In this document: positions 60,800-64,000 of the stretch, piece after piece
How the letters are laid out: each line of letters opens with the position of its first letter
Position numbering within the stretch: the first letter of the stretch is position 1
Assembly: GCA_034620365.1 (NCBI GenBank)
Contig: JAQGEQ010000094.1
Location: 124,001-188,000, forward strand
Direction of reading: 5' to 3'
DNA: 64,000 nucleotides
Origin: Pegea sp. RAD2-039
Lineage: Eukaryota > Chordata > Thaliacea > Salpida > Salpidae
The notes under the pieces: model-generated
Database searches by the model: none
What the model was told of the DNA's origin: nothing
Seen by the model: only the letters and a program-made list of their open reading frames with translations
Position numbers and translations under genes: made by a program

Positions 60800-62342
60800 T
60801 TTTTCTCGATCAAAAATTTTTCTCATATTTTACTGGATTAAATTTTTATGATTTACAATATTTGTAAATTTACAAACTGTGTTTTTATCTCTTCTTAAAA
60901 TCGACCACAAGCGATTGAAATCAGATCTTCAGTCCACGGTTCAAATCTTCTTAAGTTTAAAATGATAATTTCTTGTTGAAGAAAAATGATAAATAAAAAT
61001 AACAGCTACAGGTTATATTGAAGGTATTCAGATGAAATTGTTTTAGACATTTGGTGAAATTTTTATCTAAATTGAATTAAAATGTAGAATCGATAAGATT
61101 TTTCAAAAACATCTTTCATTTTGTGTTAATGAATGATTCTTAATTGTTTAAATTCTGATTAATGATAAAAAGTTTCCGGTTTTAAATCAGCGGTTTTTAG
61201 TAAGTTCTTCTTTTCATCTTGATAATCATCTGTCAATGACCAAAAGTTCTGATGTTTCATCCTAACGTGAGATTTGTAGGGTTTTTGGCAAAGTACCCTT
61301 GATTTGAAACATATAGAAATCACGATTGGCTAATAAGTCAGTGACATAAAACAACTTTTCTTGAAATCCTAATTAGCTAGAAATATTAGAAAGTGTTGAT
61401 TAAATCCTTTATATCCAATCCCTTAAAACTATAAAGTTTCTATAGACCTCTATAGTCTCATTTTTGTAAATGATTATTTAGCTCAGTTATTAAGGAATCT
61501 AATTTTTAATGTAATCAGATATTTGTGTAAAACTTTGTCTTCAAAAAGTTAGTTAAATTGTTAACAGTGTTCTGATTAATTATTGAAATAGATAAATAAA
61601 TAATCAAGTCATTATCTAAGATTTTCTTTTTTTAAAGAAGACTCAAAAAAATTCTGCTAAAGTTCTGTTTACAACTTTAATTATTGAAACTTCTTCTTGT
61701 GTAGTCAAATAATTATTCATTTATTTAAAAGTAATAAATAAAATCAGTTGTGAATATTGTAGAATTTTGACAAACCACTTGCATCTTTCTATGCCTATCA
61801 CGTGACACTTTGCATATTGTGTAAATAACGTATAATTCATCATGAGAATATTCTATTAGATTGTAACCAGATAAAATACTCAAGATTTAGCTGGATACAG
61901 ATAAAAGAGTTCCTTGGTTTAAAATGCTTGTATAATCGATTAAAAATTTAGACTTGGCAAAATTGAAAACAAATTTTCTGAATTTCTTAGTGATCGGATC
62001 AGTTCATGCAAATAATGAAAAACTCGGGTCTAGTTAGTTCCAAGCTTTTGTCACATCTTATTAACATAAAAATAAACTGTCGACATCTAAAATCTTCTCA
62101 ATATTTACTTTAAGCCTGTTAAACTTCCTCAGTAATTTATTGTTCACAAGAATTTTACAGCTGAAAATTAGCTAATCTTGAAAAGTTCTTTCAAGGATTT
62201 TGTTGTACTTTAATCTCATGGTAGAGCTTGACAACTTTAAAAAGTACTTTTCTGTTTTGTCTAGTATATAATTTTAAGCTTAGTTTCAAAGATTCTTATG
62301 AAGCAACGGTGCATTTTGAGGGATAAGAAGTAATCTTAAAAG
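60800..62342. other. AT-rich DNA, probably intron of the RhoGAP gene
   Basis: No features supported. Confidence 0.35.
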
Positions 62343-63903
62343 CAACAAATTTATCCGAATTATCAGAACTTGAGTGCCAAGCTTCACAAAAAGTAGCTTT
62401 GGAAAAGATCGAAGAAATGCATTTTGGTGTTCCAGTTGTAGTTCCTAAAGGTGAGTTCATCAATTGATGACGTCATTGGTAGCTGTCATTGATGAGGACG
62501 TCATTATAATGTAGATGAGTCATCAACGTTGAAACACAAGTTAAGCCGAAGATACATAGCTTTTGTATCTGCTGAGGAAAATCAAATTAAATGATGACGT
62601 CACAGTGCGTGATGACGATGACGTCATCAGTGGCTGATTCCAGATACGGATCACGTGTTTAGTATTCCCCTGGTTCAAGTGGTTGAAAACGATCAGCTGC
62701 TACGTGTACAGAATTCAGAACAATTCGCCCCCACGATGTACCGCGATGATTACGTAATCAATGACGTCATCAACGATTCGCCGTTTAGAGGAAGCTCGAC
62801 ATTTGATGTGACGTCATGTGAAAGGTAAGTTTGGTTCTTATTTAAGTTTTTTGGAGTTTAAAAGTCGATTCCTAGGAGTCGATTCCGATTCAGACCAGAC
62901 TCCATCTTGCTCTTCAGTGTCTCACACTCCGCAAATATCGCGCATTAACTTTGACGTCATAAGAAAAGACGCGGGTCCTTTTACACCAGGGAGACCTCTA
63001 TGACGGAGGGTAAGAATTTTCTGTCAAATGAGGTGTTCTTCTTATAGTAAGTGACTCCTCAGCACCTTCAACCACTAAACTTAGTTTGTAACAGGCTGTT
63101 GGGCGAGAAAAATCGATATTAATAAAACTTTTTAAATCACACTTGTTATTTTGAACGAGCACATGAGATGGCAATGACGTAATGATGTTTTATTGACGTC
63201 ATTGTACAGGCTGGAATCGGACCAGACTCGGTTCAAGTGATTGATCCAAGCCAGTCCCAACTTCTACAAGCTCTTTCCTTGTCAGTGACTCGAACTGATA
63301 ACAGAAGTCAATTGAAGAAGGAAAAAGCCTCCTTGTTGCCCCCTACAATGTCCCAAGTCCCTTATGTGGTCCAGAAGTACTGCGACTACATCACCAATCA
63401 TGGTTAGATGGTTGATGACGTCATTATAGTGTGACATCATGCTTTTTGCAGGTCTTGATGTGGTGAGAGTTTTTCGAATAGCAGGCTCAAAAAAGCGCGT
63501 GAAGCAGGTTGGTGACGTCATCGACTGTGACGTCATGTAACGGTTGTTTTGTTGATAGTTGCGTGAAGAGTTTGATCGAGGTGTTGACGTCACTATCAAG
63601 GAAAGTTATAACCCACATGATGTTGCTGCTCTTTTGAAAGAGTTCTTTCGAGATCTTCCAGAAGCTCTTCTAACGCGCGAGCTTTATCCTTCTTTCATTC
63701 GAACAATGAGTAATTTTCAAACACAGAACAATTTTCTACTTCGGAAATTTGTAGCTTTTTCAGCGGAGTCTCGAACGTCAATTCTCCGCTATCTACTGTG
63801 GCTTCTTCCCATCCCAAATCGTGATTCATTACAAACTTTATTGCGTTTTCTCAGCAATGTTGCGCAGCACAGCGAGGAAGTAGTTGATGAAAAAGGACAG
63901 AAG
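62343..63903 (+). CDS. ARHGAP6: ARHGAP6-like Rho GTPase-activating protein, partial
   Basis: Exons: 62343-62450 (LSELECQASQKVALEKIEEM), 62644-62824 (VFSIPLVQVVENDQLLRVQN), probably 62865-62916 and 62964-63009 (KRRGSFYTRETSMTE), then 63210 to about 63402 (SQSQLLQALSLSV, MSQVPYVVQKYCDYI), 63452-63508 (GLDVVRVFRIAGSKKRVKQ), 63560-63903 (LREEFDRGVDVTIKESYNPH, DVAALLKEFFRDLPEALLTR), continuing past the window. The order matches vertebrate ARHGAP6/36. The RhoGAP fold is clear and the catalytic arginine finger is kept (VFRIAG, compare IFRVGS), so it should stimulate GTP hydrolysis by a Rho-family GTPase, unlike ARHGAP36. My reading leaves the join 63009 to 63210 one base out of phase, so an exon or boundary there is wrong. 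The 3' part lies beyond the end. Confidence 0.88.
62468..63592. repeat. cluster of TGACGTCA palindromes
   Basis: Eleven perfect copies at 62468, 62595, 62619, 62762, 62809, 62952, 63194, 63416, 63513, 63528 and 63585, most as ATGACGTCAT or GATGACGTCATC. They occur in introns, at an exon edge and inside coding exons. Chance expectation for an 8-mer in 1.1 kb is far below one. TGACGTCA is the full CRE site bound by CREB/ATF bZIP proteins; whether it has that role here is not known. Confidence 0.9.
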
Positions 63904-64000
63904 GTTTGAAATCGATTGAATTTGTTCTTATTATAGCTGTAAAAAGACTCGACAAAGTCAAAAGTCCTTAATTTAGATGGTTGCTTTAAATATCTGGGAA

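Noticed and set aside
62818-63003. Single 61-codon frame ending TGA as one RhoGAP exon
   Set aside because: The phase and the likeness to ARHGAP6 (KRRGS...) are better explained by two small exons with a 47-base intron; the exact joins remain open.

Overview
The window is nuclear DNA from an invertebrate animal. It is strongly AT-rich, genes are split by many short GT-AG introns, and the families present (ADAMTS-type metalloprotease, myostatin-like TGF-beta, endosulfine, ARHGAP6-type RhoGAP, Ig-superfamily receptor, nuclear receptor DNA-binding domain) are animal families. The two intact tRNAs are eukaryotic Asp-GTC and Ile-AAT. I cannot place the species further.

Layout. 1.95-5.33 kb (-): an ADAMTS-like secreted protein whose zinc-protease motif is destroyed. 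7.7-10.7 kb (-): the longest copy of a CR1/L2/Jockey-group LINE that recurs as about ten fragments through the window. 11.4-13.2 kb (+): an endosulfine/ARPP19 gene with a decayed second LINE in its intron. 15.1-18.8 kb (-): a NAP1-family histone chaperone with a very long C-terminal extension. 20.1-26.6 kb: a graveyard holding a decayed micro-exon gene copy, a tRNA-derived repeat, an orphan nuclear-receptor DNA-binding domain, and broken membrane-receptor tails.

26.9-36.9 kb is the most unusual part: a large inverted duplication. The arms are about 3.3 and 3.9 kb. Each carries a tRNA-Ile/tRNA-Asp pair, LINE debris and the 3' half of a gene made entirely of micro-exons. The spacer carries the 5' half, so one complete 20-exon gene of about 299 codons reads from the spacer into the right arm, while the left arm holds a headless second 3' half. 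An exon cassette is present in the right arm and missing from the left. Inversion of the spacer by recombination between the arms would swap the 3' half of the gene; this is my inference.

37-42.5 kb: a tRNA-Ser-derived repeat, a small acidic protein, LINE pieces and a Gln/Glu/Arg repeat protein. 45-50 kb: a zinc-finger relic, then a complete three-coding-exon myostatin/GDF8-11-like gene behind a 45-bp inverted repeat. 52.4-56.9 kb: LINE pieces, a stray fragment of the micro-exon gene, a coiled-coil pseudogene and an Ig-domain transmembrane gene with an in-frame TGA. 62.3-64 kb (+): an ARHGAP6-like RhoGAP running off the window end, with eleven copies of the palindrome TGACGTCA in about 1.1 kb.

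Exon boundaries were read by eye from splice signals, reading phase and family similarity. No searches were run. The remaining DNA is AT-rich with no feature I can support.
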